Below are positions 49,632-61,482 of a stretch of 64,000 bases of DNA, piece by piece. This stretch comes from Phascolomyces articulosus (taxonomy: Eukaryota > Mucoromycota > Mucoromycetes > Mucorales > Lichtheimiaceae), in the NCBI GenBank assembly GCA_025677815.1, contig JAIXMP010000028.1:124001-188000 (forward strand). Reading direction: 5' to 3'. A program made the translations under genes and the position numbers. The notes beneath the pieces were generated by a model. The model had not been told where the DNA came from. It was given only the letters and a program-made list of their open reading frames with translations, and searched no databases. Every line of letters starts with the position of its first letter. Positions within the stretch are counted from its first letter, which is position 1.

Positions 49632-49806
49632 TCATTGCATATAAAGTAATGGTATAAATGATGTAAAAAAAGGCAATCTGTGGATATGGTGAAAGGAGGG
49701 AGGTTGCACTTTGGTGCGGGATAGGGGTGGGTTTTCCTTCCTCTCATTACATCCATAGATTGTAACTTTTTTTACATCATTTATACTATTATTTTATATG
49801 CGATGG

Positions 49807-50756
49807 TTAATGGCGTTGTGATCTGCGAAATGATACTTGCTTTTCAATAGCTTCATTGAAAATACTTTGCTTGCCTGTGTGAATGTATTCAGTTGCAGTC
49901 TTCTCTGGAATCGATTCAAGGTCATATTCAGCAAGTGCTTCCTTGAGTCTATTTCTTTCGTTCTTCTTCTAGTGTTGCATGTTTTGCAAGTTGTTGCTCA
50001 TTTGCGACTACTACTCACTTGATCCCATTGTTGGCATCTCATTTTTCATCTACTATATATCCAGTCTGATGGCTGTTATTTTCATCATGTGCAATGTCTT
50101 TTGTAGTCAATGTATTTTTCAACTTCCTCTTTCGTGTTAGCTTTGGTTCCAAATAAATTTCTTTTCCTTTTGAATTTCTTTATTCCGAAAACCTCCTTGG
50201 GATTCAATATCTATCTTATCTTCACGCTTTACTTTTGGATTCATTGAGAGAATCAGATTTAGGAAATTCTTTGAAATGTTTTTGTCTGCATCCCAAACAC
50301 ATGCTGATGCTCTTTTTGTGGATTGGTGGGTGAATAGGTAATGTAGTATGATAGCCATTTGCACACTTCTTGTGACAATTTTCGCAGATGATATTCGATT
50401 TTAAGATTACTCGTCTGTAATTTGTTTTTATGCTCTTGATTTTCGGATTGGCCTTGTACTTTTGTAATGCATGATTGTCAATCTTTTTTCAGATTTCTAT
50501 TTGTTCAACAACTACTTGGAATAAGGAATGTCATGGAGACGCTTGTAAGTTGTGGGTGGCATGAATAATCAAACACTTCATCCTATACTTCAAAAGGTAA
50601 AGAGTGTTTAGTCAAATGTCTCTTTTTCAATGCTTCTTCATTTTTGGGGATTTTCTTTTGTTTCTTGTTAGTAGGTTGGTCACTTTGATATATAGTTATT
50701 GGTTTTCGTTTGCTTGCTCTTTGAATTGCAGCTTTGGAACTTTTGCCAGCAACCAT
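49807..50756 (-). pseudogene. Decayed inverted copy of the F-box gene
   Basis: Read on the minus strand from the ATG at 50756, the text follows the intact gene closely (MVAGKSSKAAIQRASKRK..., KKRHLTKHSLPFEV). It meets TAG where the intact gene has the Trp codon of VWDKVF, inside the F-box. Further stops and frame changes follow. Recognisable later pieces are a copy of the RNREIQKQKEIYLGP region (FRNKEIQKEKKFIW) and the C-terminal end (SFRRSQRH) with a TAA at 49807-49809. Similarity extends beyond the CDS at both ends: the 30 bases before the start codon and the 3' flank (GATGTAAAAAAAG...). It is therefore a DNA-level inverted duplication and not a retrocopy. Confidence 0.85.
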
Positions 50757-50800
50757 GTCGAAAAAATAGGTGGGCTTCTAGTGGGTCATCTAAAAAAAAA

Positions 50801-52241
50801 AATTCAACAGTCATCTGGAATTGTGTTTCCAACAAGTTATATCAAGCATTTGATCAATGACCGGCTGATCCCGACAATATCGTTACTATCGCTTGACTAG
50901 CGCAAGAACCTCTTATCCAGGCTATTATCTATCACAACAATGGCTTCTCTTATGTTTTCACCTTTCAAGCCCGTTGTCTTCTATTTTCATTGCCATGAAT
51001 CCAAGAATGGGATAAATGAATTTGATGATCAATTACAATGCTATTTCTCCAAGAATATTGAACGCAACTTTTGACAAGGAATTTATTCGTTATTTCATAA
51101 AGTCAACTCAAGACAACAATTTCCAATACAAGACTCTCTTTATATGGCATTGCGTACAGACACGAATATCAAATTTACAAGACAAAATTTTCAACTTTAT
51201 ACAACATATTGTGCTTCATCTTTCTCTGCGTCCGTCTTTCAATCACTGCATTTTAATATCCTTACACATTGGTTTATATATACAAAAACATCAAGCCAAC
51301 ATCCATTATGTCATGTATCATGACTATCATTGCTCAACAGATGGAGCAAATTTTGGAACCATCACTGCGACTTTCATCCTATCGCGATGATTGGCGGTTC
51401 CGTATAATAATTCATCAAAGCCTCCTGATACGTAACACAACAGTAATCACACAAACGCACAAGTATATATCAACAAGAAGAGGTTTGGATCAGATCGAGT
51501 GATTCAAATTTCTACTACAAAGCCAATCAAGTCTAGTCGTTTATCAAAGAATCTTCAAGCTTCAACGGGGTCATACAGCTTAATGTTTTTTTTACGTAAT
51601 ACACTAATGGAGTAAAAAGTATCACCAGTTTGATGTAAATGTGTATATCAGTTTTATAAAAGTATATTGGTGCAATGTATCATATCATTGCCTCCATACA
51701 GCATCGTGGGTGGTTTTTTTTCTTGTCGTTTTCTTTTATCGTTACTCGTATTATGCACCCAGGTGATACAGCTATTTGGCTATTCTCACTTATACATCAA
51801 GCCATTTGAAACTATCACGAATAATGATGGAGTCGATAGATGATAGTAGTAATATAGAATCGATCGATTCATCGTCCCGCCACACCACACAGGAGGAACC
51901 AAAGTAGGATTACTAGCTACAGCATATGTTCAACTAATCCATACATTATGTATATGTAGGATGGTGATGAAGATAGAACAATAGATAAAATGGATAAAAA
52001 TTAACTGTATACATTATAATAAAGGTATAAATTTGTAATGAACCGAGATTTGGCAATTTTGAAGAATGTATCCTGGGGGTAGTTAGCAAAAAAAAACATC
52101 AATTCGGATCCAGCGAGTTTAAGGAAAAGACTCTTTCTTCTCAAGGAGTGACTTTGAATTAGAAATGGATTTCAATACAATTTTCCCATTGTTGAATTTT
52201 TCTTTCACGTAAAATATATTTAACAGATAAAGTTCTTTCAT
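50801..52241. other. Intergenic region without a supported gene
   Basis: A 124-codon open frame (51016-51390) and an overlapping frame from 50939 read partly protein-like text, but neither has a recognisable domain and they compete with each other. The last few hundred bases are the HIBCH promoter. Confidence 0.45.
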
Positions 52242-54565
52242 ATGTTTCGACGCGTCAGTCTCCAGCTTCAACGTTCTACTCCTTCAGCTACACGCTTAAC
52301 TGTTATCCGTACAGCAACTACTGGAACTCGTAACATCACCATGACTCCCCTTCGTAATAGAACTACCGTTGCAAACCAACGTTTGTCAACAATGAACAAT
52401 TGGTTGGCACAACCTAGAAATCAGGTTCGTTATTTTTCTTCTTGTTTAAATTGATATATACGCTTTTTCCTTCCTTCCCCATACATTTTTTTTTTATCTT
52501 TTTTTATTAATAATTAAAACTATTATAGATGTCAACTGCTACTGTTGGTGCTGGTGGTGTCCAGGTAAAAACTTATTTGGTTCGAGAAAGATACTGATTT
52601 TATTGTTTTTATTTATTTTACTCAAACCTCACACGTATGCTATCCAATAGGAAGAAATTCTTACTGTAAAGAACGTTGGTGTCCGAGAAATCGTCTTGAA
52701 TCGTCCCAAGAAACTTAATGCTCTGAATTTGAACATGGTCGAACTTATGACACCTGAACTTCAGGTAAAAAAAAAAAAAATAATAATAACACTCTTTATG
52801 TTTTTTTATTTCACTTGTTTTTAGGGGTGGAGAGGATCCATAGGCATCATAAAAGGATATGCATATCAATATATTGTGATACTGACGTAAAATCATGTAG
52901 GCGTGGGAAAAGTCTGACTTGGCTAAAATCATCTTATTGAAGAGTTGCGGAGGAAAGGGTTTCTGTGCTGGTGGTGACGTTAAAAGTAAGTCTAATTTTT
53001 TTTTGGGGTGATGTATGCGGGTGTGTACTACACTATATCAAGATAATATTTGCTGACTGAAATAAATTCCTAATAGCCGTGGTTGATTTGGCTGCTGAAG
53101 GCAAGTTTGATGAAGCTATCAAGTTCTTTGAAATCGAATACAAGTTGGATCATCTTATCGGTAACTTGGAGAAGCCCTATGTTGCCATCATGGATGGTAT
53201 CACCAGTACGTTATTATTTCTTCTTCTGGAATGACAATTGGTGATGGGTATTATTGGAGGATTATTTTCTAACATCTAAAAAAAATGATCTAATTTTTTT
53301 AGTGGGTGGCGGTGTTGGTTTATCCGTTCATGCACCTTTCCGTATTGCTACTGAAAAGACTTTATTCGCTATGCCTGAAACCGGCATTGGTTTCTTGCCC
53401 GATGTTGCTGGCAGTTTCTTCTTGCCAAGATTGGATGGTCAATTGGGTATCTACCTTGGTTTGACTGGCAAGCGTTTGAAGGCTTCTGACGTCTTGTAAG
53501 TTATTGATTTGTTGGAAAAATGGAAATATAGAGAAGTCAGGATTAGATATATTTATAGTAACAAAAAAATTCTATTATGTAGCTATGCTGGTGTTGCTAC
53601 CCATTATGTTCCTTCATCCCGTCTTCCTGCCCTTGAAGCACGTCTTTCTGAAATTGATAACCCTACCCATGATATCATCAACACTGCCATTGAAGAATTC
53701 TCTGCTGAAATGGATCAAGAAGCTAACTTCTCTCTTGGTGGTGATATCCGTGCTGCCATTGACAGGTAATGAAAGAATTAAAGCATAGGAAGGAAAACGA
53801 AAAGTAAAATAAGAGGAGGAGGTATTTATAAAGTGGGATCAATTGGATAGATGCTTCAAGTTCGATACTGTTGAAGAAATCTTTGCTGCTGTCGAAAAGG
53901 AAGATTCCGAATGGGGTAAGGAAACTATGAAGCTCTTGAAGGCTGTTTCTCCCACTTCCCTCAAGATCACTTTGCAACAATTGCGTACTGGTGCTACTCT
54001 TACTCTTGGTCAATGTTTCAAGATGGAATATCATTTGGTCCAGAAGTTCTTGGTAAGTATATTTAATGATTAGGGGGGAAAAAGATGAATTGGATAAAGG
54101 GTTTTTGTTTCAAGCAATCCATCTTACTCATCTGGAATTATATAATAATGATAATAATAATAGAGAGGTCATGACTTTGGTGAAGGTGTCAACTCCACAC
54201 TTGTTACACGTACCAAGCCTAACTGGAAGCCTTCTGCCATCACCGATGTCAAGGCTGATAATATCAAGGAAGAATACTTTGATTCCCCATCCCCAGAACG
54301 GTTGGAATTGCTTACTTCCAAGGATTACAAGCAATATCCTCACCGCAAATACATGCTTCCATCTGAAGACGATGTAAAGCGTGTTGTTACTGGTGAAGCT
54401 GCTGATGTTGGTAACTATGCTCTTAGCCGCGATGAAGTAGTAAACTATTTCCTCCGTGACCGTAATGGCAAACAAGGTGTCAAGAATAAGGTTTTGGATG
54501 TCCTTGATCGCAAGACTCAAACTATTGAAAATGACGAAACCAAGAGCTTAAAATGGATTTACTAA
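52242..54565 (+). CDS. 3-hydroxyisobutyryl-CoA hydrolase, mitochondrial
   Basis: HIBCH (yeast EHD3 equivalent) hydrolyses 3-hydroxyisobutyryl-CoA in valine breakdown in the mitochondrial matrix. Nine exons (52242-52424, 52529-52564, 52651-52763, 52901-52986, 53077-53205, 53303-53495, 53583-53765, 53851-54052, 54164-54565) join in phase to 508 residues. The N-terminus is Arg/Ser/Thr-rich and free of acidic residues, a mitochondrial presequence. The crotonase core shows [34 protein letters not shown] (oxyanion-hole loop), [20 protein letters not shown], and [20 protein letters not shown]. The last carries the Glu and Asp used by HIBCH rather than by enoyl-CoA hydratase. The C-terminal half ([20 protein letters not shown], then [20 protein letters not shown]) is HIBCH-specific. 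The alternative, a mitochondrial ribosome-associated EHD3 homologue, is the same family. The gene is convergent with the next, with 265 bases between them. Confidence 0.94.
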
Positions 54566-54830
54566 ATTGTATAAAATATACACAAAGAACAACTTGTACA
54601 CATTAACAACACCAATAACAATATTATCGTAGACTTTTTTTTGAAATAAAGGGAAAAAAAAATAAAAAACATGAAAGAGTATATGGATGTATTTATATAT
54701 TATATGAAATGAATGGTTGGGTTAGAATGGAGGAATAGGGATATATGTAGGTCCCCCCTTTCTCTGGGACTAAAATGCTATTATTGATAATTGTAAATGA
54801 TTACTATTATGGTGTATATCATATTATTTA

Positions 54831-56333
54831 CTATGAAGAAGTCTCCTCTTTAACAATCTTTTCAGCAATATCAAGAATTTCAGAACCTTTAAATCCAAGC
54901 ATTTTACCCACACCCACTAATGCTCTCAAACTCTTTTCTAATAACAGCTGCCCAGCATCATGTCCATAAGAATGTGGTTGCTCAGTAGTAAGTTCAATTG
55001 TGGCCCGTGCGGTAGTAGCAGCGGTAGTAGTAATGGATTCTTCACCATTAGTAACGCAATTGGGAAATGCACCAGGCACGTGATTACCATTCTCTTGCCT
55101 GGATCGAACAATCTTGGGTATCGGGTCCACGCTTACATTAGCACTAGAAGCAAGACCTCCCTTCTTTTGGCCACCAGGTAATGTCTCATGTAACATTTGT
55201 GTTAATTCAGCCAATGCAGTATGATGCGCATCCATCAGATCAGGTACACTTGGTACGGTATATAGTGGATTATATGAATTATCATATTCTTCTTGCATTT
55301 CAAGTTTTTCAATTTCCTTGTATTTTTGTTGTGGATCCAAATCTTGAAAGACTGTATAAGGTTGAAGCATACGTGCATTATTTCCACTTGTCACAGAAGT
55401 ACCATTTTGATTATGCTGACCTAAGGGTTTCTCTTCAGGTGGTGGTTGCTCATTAATGCCTGGGGTCAAAGTACCCGGATTCTGGCTAAACCTGGAAAAA
55501 TATTCATCTTCAGAGTCATCCTTTTCACTATGTACTTCTGATCTTTTCTTGTCGCTATTCCGTGATCTGATTTCCAATAAACCATCATCATCTTCCCCTT
55601 CATCTTCTGATGAAGACCAACCTCCGCCCCAATAGTCATCCGGAGCTTCTCTTGTATGTGATTTTCCCTATATCATTATTATCATCCAATATAAATTTAC
55701 GATTACCTAATCCATTCTTATACCAAATAGAATTCCCATTACACAAAAAAAAAAGATAAAAAAAAACCAACCAACCTCAGGACTTGGAGATGATAGTGCA
55801 GCAGCCGTGGAGGGTGGATGTGAGATTTTGGTAACAAACTCCCGTTCTGCTTGCTCTAATGATTCTGGCCAACTCTTTTTAACAAGTTGCCATTCAAGTT
55901 TGGAGAATGCCTTGGTATTATGATACTTGAGCTCAGAGATATCCCCGCCTCCTTCTTCCAACGCTAATACAACCGCATAGTGAGTCTTGTTTTCGTATGC
56001 GAATTCGACCATGCAATGAAGTGTTTCGGCATCGAGTCGTTTATAATAAACTGGGTTTTGATAAAGCTTATCTTGTTGATCGCCAGACCATAATGTTTCA
56101 ATGACTTGAGGACAATTATCTTCTTGCCATTGCACAACGTTATTCCACTTTTCAGGGTCTTCTATTCCACCAGGACCTTGTACCGGAGGACCAAGAAAAC
56201 GTATTCGTTGACATAATAGAGTTGATCCTATTGCTGCCAGGGCCGAGAATTGGTGTTGTTGTCTATGCTCTAATACTGTATAAGCTAATGAGCGAGCAAT
56301 GTTTTCATTGGCAAAGTCATCGATTGCTTCCAT
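54831..56333 (-). CDS. Unrecognised 464-residue protein
   Basis: Two exons (55776-56333 and 54831-55667) join in phase. I do not recognise the family. Residues 1-180 look globular, with well-spread Trp/Tyr and text such as MEAIDDFANENIARSLAYTV, LLCQRIRFLGPPVQGPGG and MVEFAYENKTHYAVVLALEE. From about 185 onward the protein is hydrophilic and acidic (DYWGGGWSSSDEGEDDDG), Ser/Pro/Gln-rich and probably disordered. It closes with a possible amphipathic helix (AGQLLLEKSLRALVGVGKML, then ILDIAEKIVKEE). There is no signal peptide or membrane helix, so it is probably cytosolic or nuclear. Upstream in-frame text before 56333 lacks coding character, which supports this ATG. The intron donor is GTTGGT. 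Confidence 0.75.
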
Positions 56334-58803
56334 GGTGAGTTTTTTATTTAAAAATGGCGTGAGAAAAGAAAAAAAATTAGGTGCAGAGAGAAAGGAAAAA
56401 AAGTGGTTCGGATCCCTCCTTTTGTAATAACTGAAAAAAAGCGGGGAAAATTGACGAATGGTGACCTCCGCAAACCAAAAATTGATGATAAAAAAACGCC
56501 CCGATAATGAGCGCATTTTTGTTGGGTGAGATTGGTTTATCGTTGTTGTTTCTTATTTTCTATCCATTTTTATGGGGTCCATCCAACAAAATAAGAATTA
56601 TATGTTTCACTTCTCAAGTTTGTTTCTAGAATAGTTGGAAAAAAAACATTACTTCTTTATCAATCATTAGCTAGTTTGAAAAAAAAGGAGGAACAATGAT
56701 AATAATAATCTACTTCCTGACATGTTTTGTATGCGTATGCGAAAAAAAAGGGTCCCTTCCAAAAACAATTTGAATTGATTACATGAGGTCATGTGGTTGA
56801 AAAAGGGGTGGAAACCAAATAAATACCTGTATCACGATACAATTACGGTTCCTGGATAAAATATATTTTATTTAAACAGCTCGTGAAATTCATTGTTACC
56901 ATTATTCCATCAGTAGTGAAGCAATAATGACGGTTTTGATGCTATTATAATAACAATGAATGACTTCGGCTGTGATAAATTGAAAGAAGAATATTTCACA
57001 CGTTTATGTATTAATGCATGTGCTGTCAAACAACAAACAAGGGGAAAAGCAGGATACATCTTGAATTACATATAGTTACAGTACATATCAATCATATCGG
57101 TAATATATAGAGTATAAATAGAAAGATTACTACGGATATTAATATTGGATAGTAATCTTGTTTATTAGATCAAATAATCTTTCTTAGGTCTACAATCATC
57201 AACTTTCTATTATAAGTGGATAATATGGTCTTATATTACAAATCATCATATTGATTGATATTACTGATAAGCATAATAGCCATAAATTAGATATAAAAAA
57301 AATCCGGCGCATAATTTATTGTAACTATACCATATGTGATTCTCTGATGGTACAAAATGTGCACAGATACTCAATTTTTATAATAGATGAGATTTTCAAC
57401 AAGCACCTATCATGATGGATAAGCCAATCAAATCAGCACTACCAATAAAATGATAATTTTATTTGAAATTGATTTATGCAAAAATACATTAATCAGGTTT
57501 TAATGCGTCATTTTCCAAACTTTATTTTATATAGTCTATGCTAGGTCTTGACTATGAGTAACTTTATACTGAATAGGTAATTATATTACATATATACATA
57601 TATTTTTTTCTTGTCAATAACAACAATTATTGATAAAACATGTCGTTTGTGGTGATAATGACACTAATTGAAGTGTACAGATTGTCGTGTCCGTAGAAAA
57701 AGAATACGCCAAATAGGTGTATCTAAATTTAAATGAGGAAGAAAAGAATAAATTACAAATAAAATAGAATAACGCCATTATTATGAAATGGTGTGAATTA
57801 GAACGGTATACCAAATAAGGTATAATGTTCAACAATAAGAAAATAAGAAATGAATAAACGCCCTCTTAGCATAAGGCGTAAATTAACAATAACAAATATC
57901 AATCCTCATCTCTATGGACTCATATAAACACGTACCCGACAATAGATAAATAATTAGAAATAAACACTTCATCGAAAAGTATAAAAGGACCTCAATTTTA
58001 TTAGATAGTTGGATCATCATTACTTTTATTGAAATAAATCTATATAATAGTCTCAACGTATTCCTATATCGTTTTTATTTTCTATTCGTTATACCTTTTA
58101 TATTTTTCACACAGATAGTCGTACTATAGATAATAAACTTCATATGCATACCAAGGAGAAATGTTATAATATAATAATATCACTCATCGACAACAACCCT
58201 GCGTATTCACTTACGCCTAATTGGCAAACACTCCTCGAAGTTTATTTATTGATGCAATGTTTATCTGGATCCATATGTATAGTACGACTTTGACGGTGGC
58301 GCAAGAAGCAGCCCCTAATGAATGAAAACATGATGTCTTCTTGCTTAATGGACAGAAAAAAAATGGAAAGTATTATTATTAAACTTGCAAAGATAGAAAA
58401 TTCCTACTTTGAAGAAAACAAAAGATAGGTTTATTAACTTATATCAATGATAGTACGTTTGTAAATAGAACTACTTGGTACTCTCAGCTTGCAATAGGTT
58501 TTCCATATTTAAAAATTTTAAGTTACGATGGAATATAATTGGCATCGAAACAAAGATATTTTTAAATGTATATGCATTAGTTTTTGAAAAGTATATTGCG
58601 CAAGAGAAAGACCAGGTTTTTTCTAGAAGCTTCCACGATTATGTTCCTGGTTTCATCTTTGACAATAATACGTGACGAGCAAAGTGATAAAAAGCTTTGG
58701 AAACGACCTTTTAAAAACCCGTTACTGATCATAATATAAAGAAGATAGAAATCATAAATCGTTGCACATTCGATTTGCTACTATGTGTAATCACCTATGA
58801 TAG
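56334..58803. other. AT-rich intergenic region without a supported gene
   Basis: The first few hundred bases are the promoter of the minus-strand 464-residue protein gene. The rest is AT-rich. A 66-codon frame at 58475-58675 has some protein-like text near its end (FEKYIAQEKDQVFSRSFHDY) and could be an upstream exon of the candidate gene ending at 59104, but no splice joins could be fixed. Confidence 0.45.
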
Positions 58804-59104
58804 GGATACACGAATGGAAAGCCGGGAAATTGGGATAATATCAAGAGCAAGGTAAATACTTAGATTGATAAAATTGTTATTTTTCGGCCTAGGAAAAAGG
58901 TTATAACAATTATAATATATATTACAGGTTCCCTTGAGTATTGATCAACCAAAAGATAGGATAATATCTGTAGTGTAAATCATATCAATTATACATATTA
59001 ACTGAATTTCTATTGTTTAGAAATTACTCGATCATAAAAGAAGTCGTGATGAAATAGAACGCTCGTCGACTCCATCTTCATCCACTGCTACCAATAGCAC
59101 ATAA
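58804..59104 (+). CDS. Candidate 3' exons of an unknown gene
   Basis: This is a weak call. Three phase-0 exons, 58804-58851 (GYTNGKPGNWDNIKSK), 58928-58969 (VPLSIDQPKDRIIS) and 59021-59104 (KLLDHKRSRDEIERSSTPSS, then a Ser/Thr tail and TAA), are bounded by ATAG, GTAAAT, ACAG, GTAGTG and TTTAG. Intron sizes (76 and 51) are normal for this genome, and an ATTAACTGA branch-point-like sequence precedes the last acceptor. Text is hydrophilic and unlike the flanks. No start exon or family is recognised. Confidence 0.3.
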
Positions 59105-59390
59105 GCCGCTATACACAAGCAGTATTGGTTTGTGAATTGAAATAAATAATTTATAACGGCATGTTTATTTGTTTAACGCCCAACAAGTTTACATCCAACC
59201 GTGAATAATAGAAGATTAATTTTATCCGAGATCAGAAGTGACAGGTTTGACTTTGGGTCCCAGAAGTAAAAAAGTAAACTGAATCTGTCTCAAGAATGTG
59301 TTGGATACTAATATTTATTTTAAAGTAGGAAGTAATCGAAGTTGTGGCATCAAAAATTTGAATCATTAATGTTGTCGAATACATTTTTAG

Positions 59391-60361
59391 TTCTCTCTAT
59401 ATATTTGATGATCATAATTCAATTTACCCTGATGCGACGATTAGATATGGTTTTGATGATACTACTTCGAAAGCAGCTATGGAGGAATGCAACGAATTAT
59501 ATGAGCGTCAGTTTTTACTCAGGAATACTGAACATAATTACAAAGGTAATACTTTCTGTTTTTATAAAAAAAAAAAAGAAATGGTTGCAGGCTGCTCAAT
59601 TGTCACATTTATAAATGAAAATGCTTATGAATTAATTAGCCCTTATTAATTATAACAGTTAGGCAATAAGTTAAATGAGAAATTAAACAATATTGTTGCA
59701 AAACTTGATGATAAACAAACCTTTGTTGAAGAATCGTTAAGAACCATGTACGTACGCTGTAACAAACAATAAATATGATGCTATATAGAAAAATGCATAC
59801 CTTTGATATGTATGCTTATACGGATGACTTCATTTATTAGTTTCAGAATTTCAGCCGGCCTATTCATCTGAATCATCATCAAAAAAAAAACAGAAAACAA
59901 AAAACGATAGGCTGGAAAGCATATTTTCCCTTTCTGCTGTTTATCCACCCATGTTACCATTACTTCAAAAGAACAGACTTGGTAACACAAAATGGGCAAA
60001 TATTAAAATGAATAAAGATGAGCGACTGTCCTTTTTTTTTTTCAAGAGTATCTTGTTTTAAATCTACAAATTTATAACTGATGAGAAGATGTTTCAAAAA
60101 GATAAGGGTGATCAAAGCAATATGTCATCCAACCCTCCCACATTGCATATATTTAATCTAATTCTTGTACATAACTCTGAATAGCCACCTCAATAATCTT
60201 AACTTCAAGATAAAATCGCAAAAGCAACTATCATATACTAACCTGCTAAAAAGGGGCAGGTAGAGGAATATAATGCCATGATGGCTTTTTTCAAAGTTTT
60301 AATGGTTTTTCAATTCTTAATTAGAACTGAGGAAAAGTCGCATCAGCCTAGATTCAGTTAA
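59391..60361 (+). pseudogene. Candidate or decayed multi-exon gene, unknown
   Basis: This is a weak call. Protein-like blocks lie in order on the plus strand: 59391-59545 (PDATIRYGFDDTTSKAAMEE), 59659-59751 (LGNKLNEKLNNIVAKLDDKQ, then TFVEESLRTMY), from 59855 (PAYSSESSSKKKQKTKND, then RLESIFSLSAVYPPMLPLLQ), about 60070-60166 (TDEKMFQKDKGDQSNMSSNP) and 60254-60361 (GQVEEYNAMMAFFKVLM..., ending TAA). The final intron has GTACAT, a perfect TACTAAC branch site and AAG. The first two blocks do not join in phase without a doubtful microexon, and the third runs into a poly(T) tract and a stop. The gene is therefore either mis-read by me or degenerate. The composition (Glu, Asp, Gln, Met) is not that of random AT-rich DNA. 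Confidence 0.3.
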
Positions 60362-61482
60362 ACTGGCAAGAAAATGAAAGGTTCAACGGAGAAGAGGATT
60401 GGATACTATAAGATTATATATCGTTTAGGGTCCTTCAGCTGGAAAAGAAGCGACGTGGAATGTATGATGTAAAAAAACAAAAGATGAGTTATATTGTAAG
60501 TAGTAAGCAAAGTTGATAAATGTTGTGTACTGTATCATGGAAGAAATAACAAGTCTAACTGCTTACACTTTAAAATACAGATCGAGAACTATATATTATG
60601 TTGAAAACGGCAAGACTGGTCGACATATGGATAGTATTTGCAGAGTAGGATACATACGGATGTTTGGAAATTGAATACTTCGATGCCACGAAAGAATATA
60701 AATATGAAAGCCTTTAGCTCTCTTTTGCTTTGAAAGAAATAACTTTATATTATTTATATTATAGGGTACACTGTGAATGATACGTGATCAAGAACAAAAA
60801 AAACATGTAAATTGTATAATAATTTATATCAAATATAACGTTTACACCAGTTATTACACACACTTGGAACCATAATAAACATTGGCATGGTAATTTATAG
60901 TGAGTAATTCTTAAAGTGTGCAAACATCAAAAGATTTTCTTTAAATGATAATCTTTCAGAAATCAAATGCAGTATCACATTCATTAAACCCAATTCCAAA
61001 ATTTTCCATGAACCATCATAACACCTATCCCAAAACAAATCAATACAACAATAAAAAATAAAAGTGATTTTTTTAACAAAAAAACTGCCAGCGAACGTTT
61101 TTATTTCCTGACTAATGTAGTTGAATATAAAAGCTAAATGAAAAGAAAGTTGTTGAAACCGTGAATTATAAAATTCTCGGGGAAAAAGTTGTAGAAGATT
61201 ATAACCCACAGAAAAAAGTGAGGTTATTTTTTGGGTTAATATGTTTTAGGGCAAAACAATTTTAGAGGTTAAAAGTTGAGTCGATACATTATAGTGCCGT
61301 TAGTTCATCCCAGAAAAGAGCCCCTCATCAAGAAACAAAAAATCGAGCGCAGTACTGTTTTCTTCTGTTTTCTATATATAATATGATGTTATGCATGGAG
61401 CTGTTGAACTCGTTGCTTACCTTTAACCCTACACTTCTGTTGAAAAGGTGGGTGCATTAAGACTTGCAAAGAGGTATCGGGC
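60362..61482. other. AT-rich region downstream of MET6
   Basis: 3' flank of the minus-strand methionine synthase gene and AT-rich spacer. The open frame at 60895-61209 on the minus strand has Phe/Leu/Ile-rich chance composition. Nothing else is seen. Confidence 0.55.

Larger units (their letters stand above)
48640..50800. repeat. ~1.07 kb inverted repeat (snap-back palindrome) with a short spacer
   Basis: The left arm runs from about 48640 to 49703 and the right arm from about 49733 to 50800. Paired blocks include CCACTA..AG.CCA..TATTTTTTCGACATGG at the outer ends and GTATAAATGATGTAAAAAAAG at the inner ends. The spacer of roughly 30 bases is G-rich on the plus strand. The arms contain the intact and the broken F-box copies in tail-to-tail orientation. 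Confidence 0.8.

Noticed and set aside
51016..51390. 124-codon plus-strand frame
   Set aside because: Competes with an overlapping frame from 50939; no recognisable domain in either, so not called as a gene.
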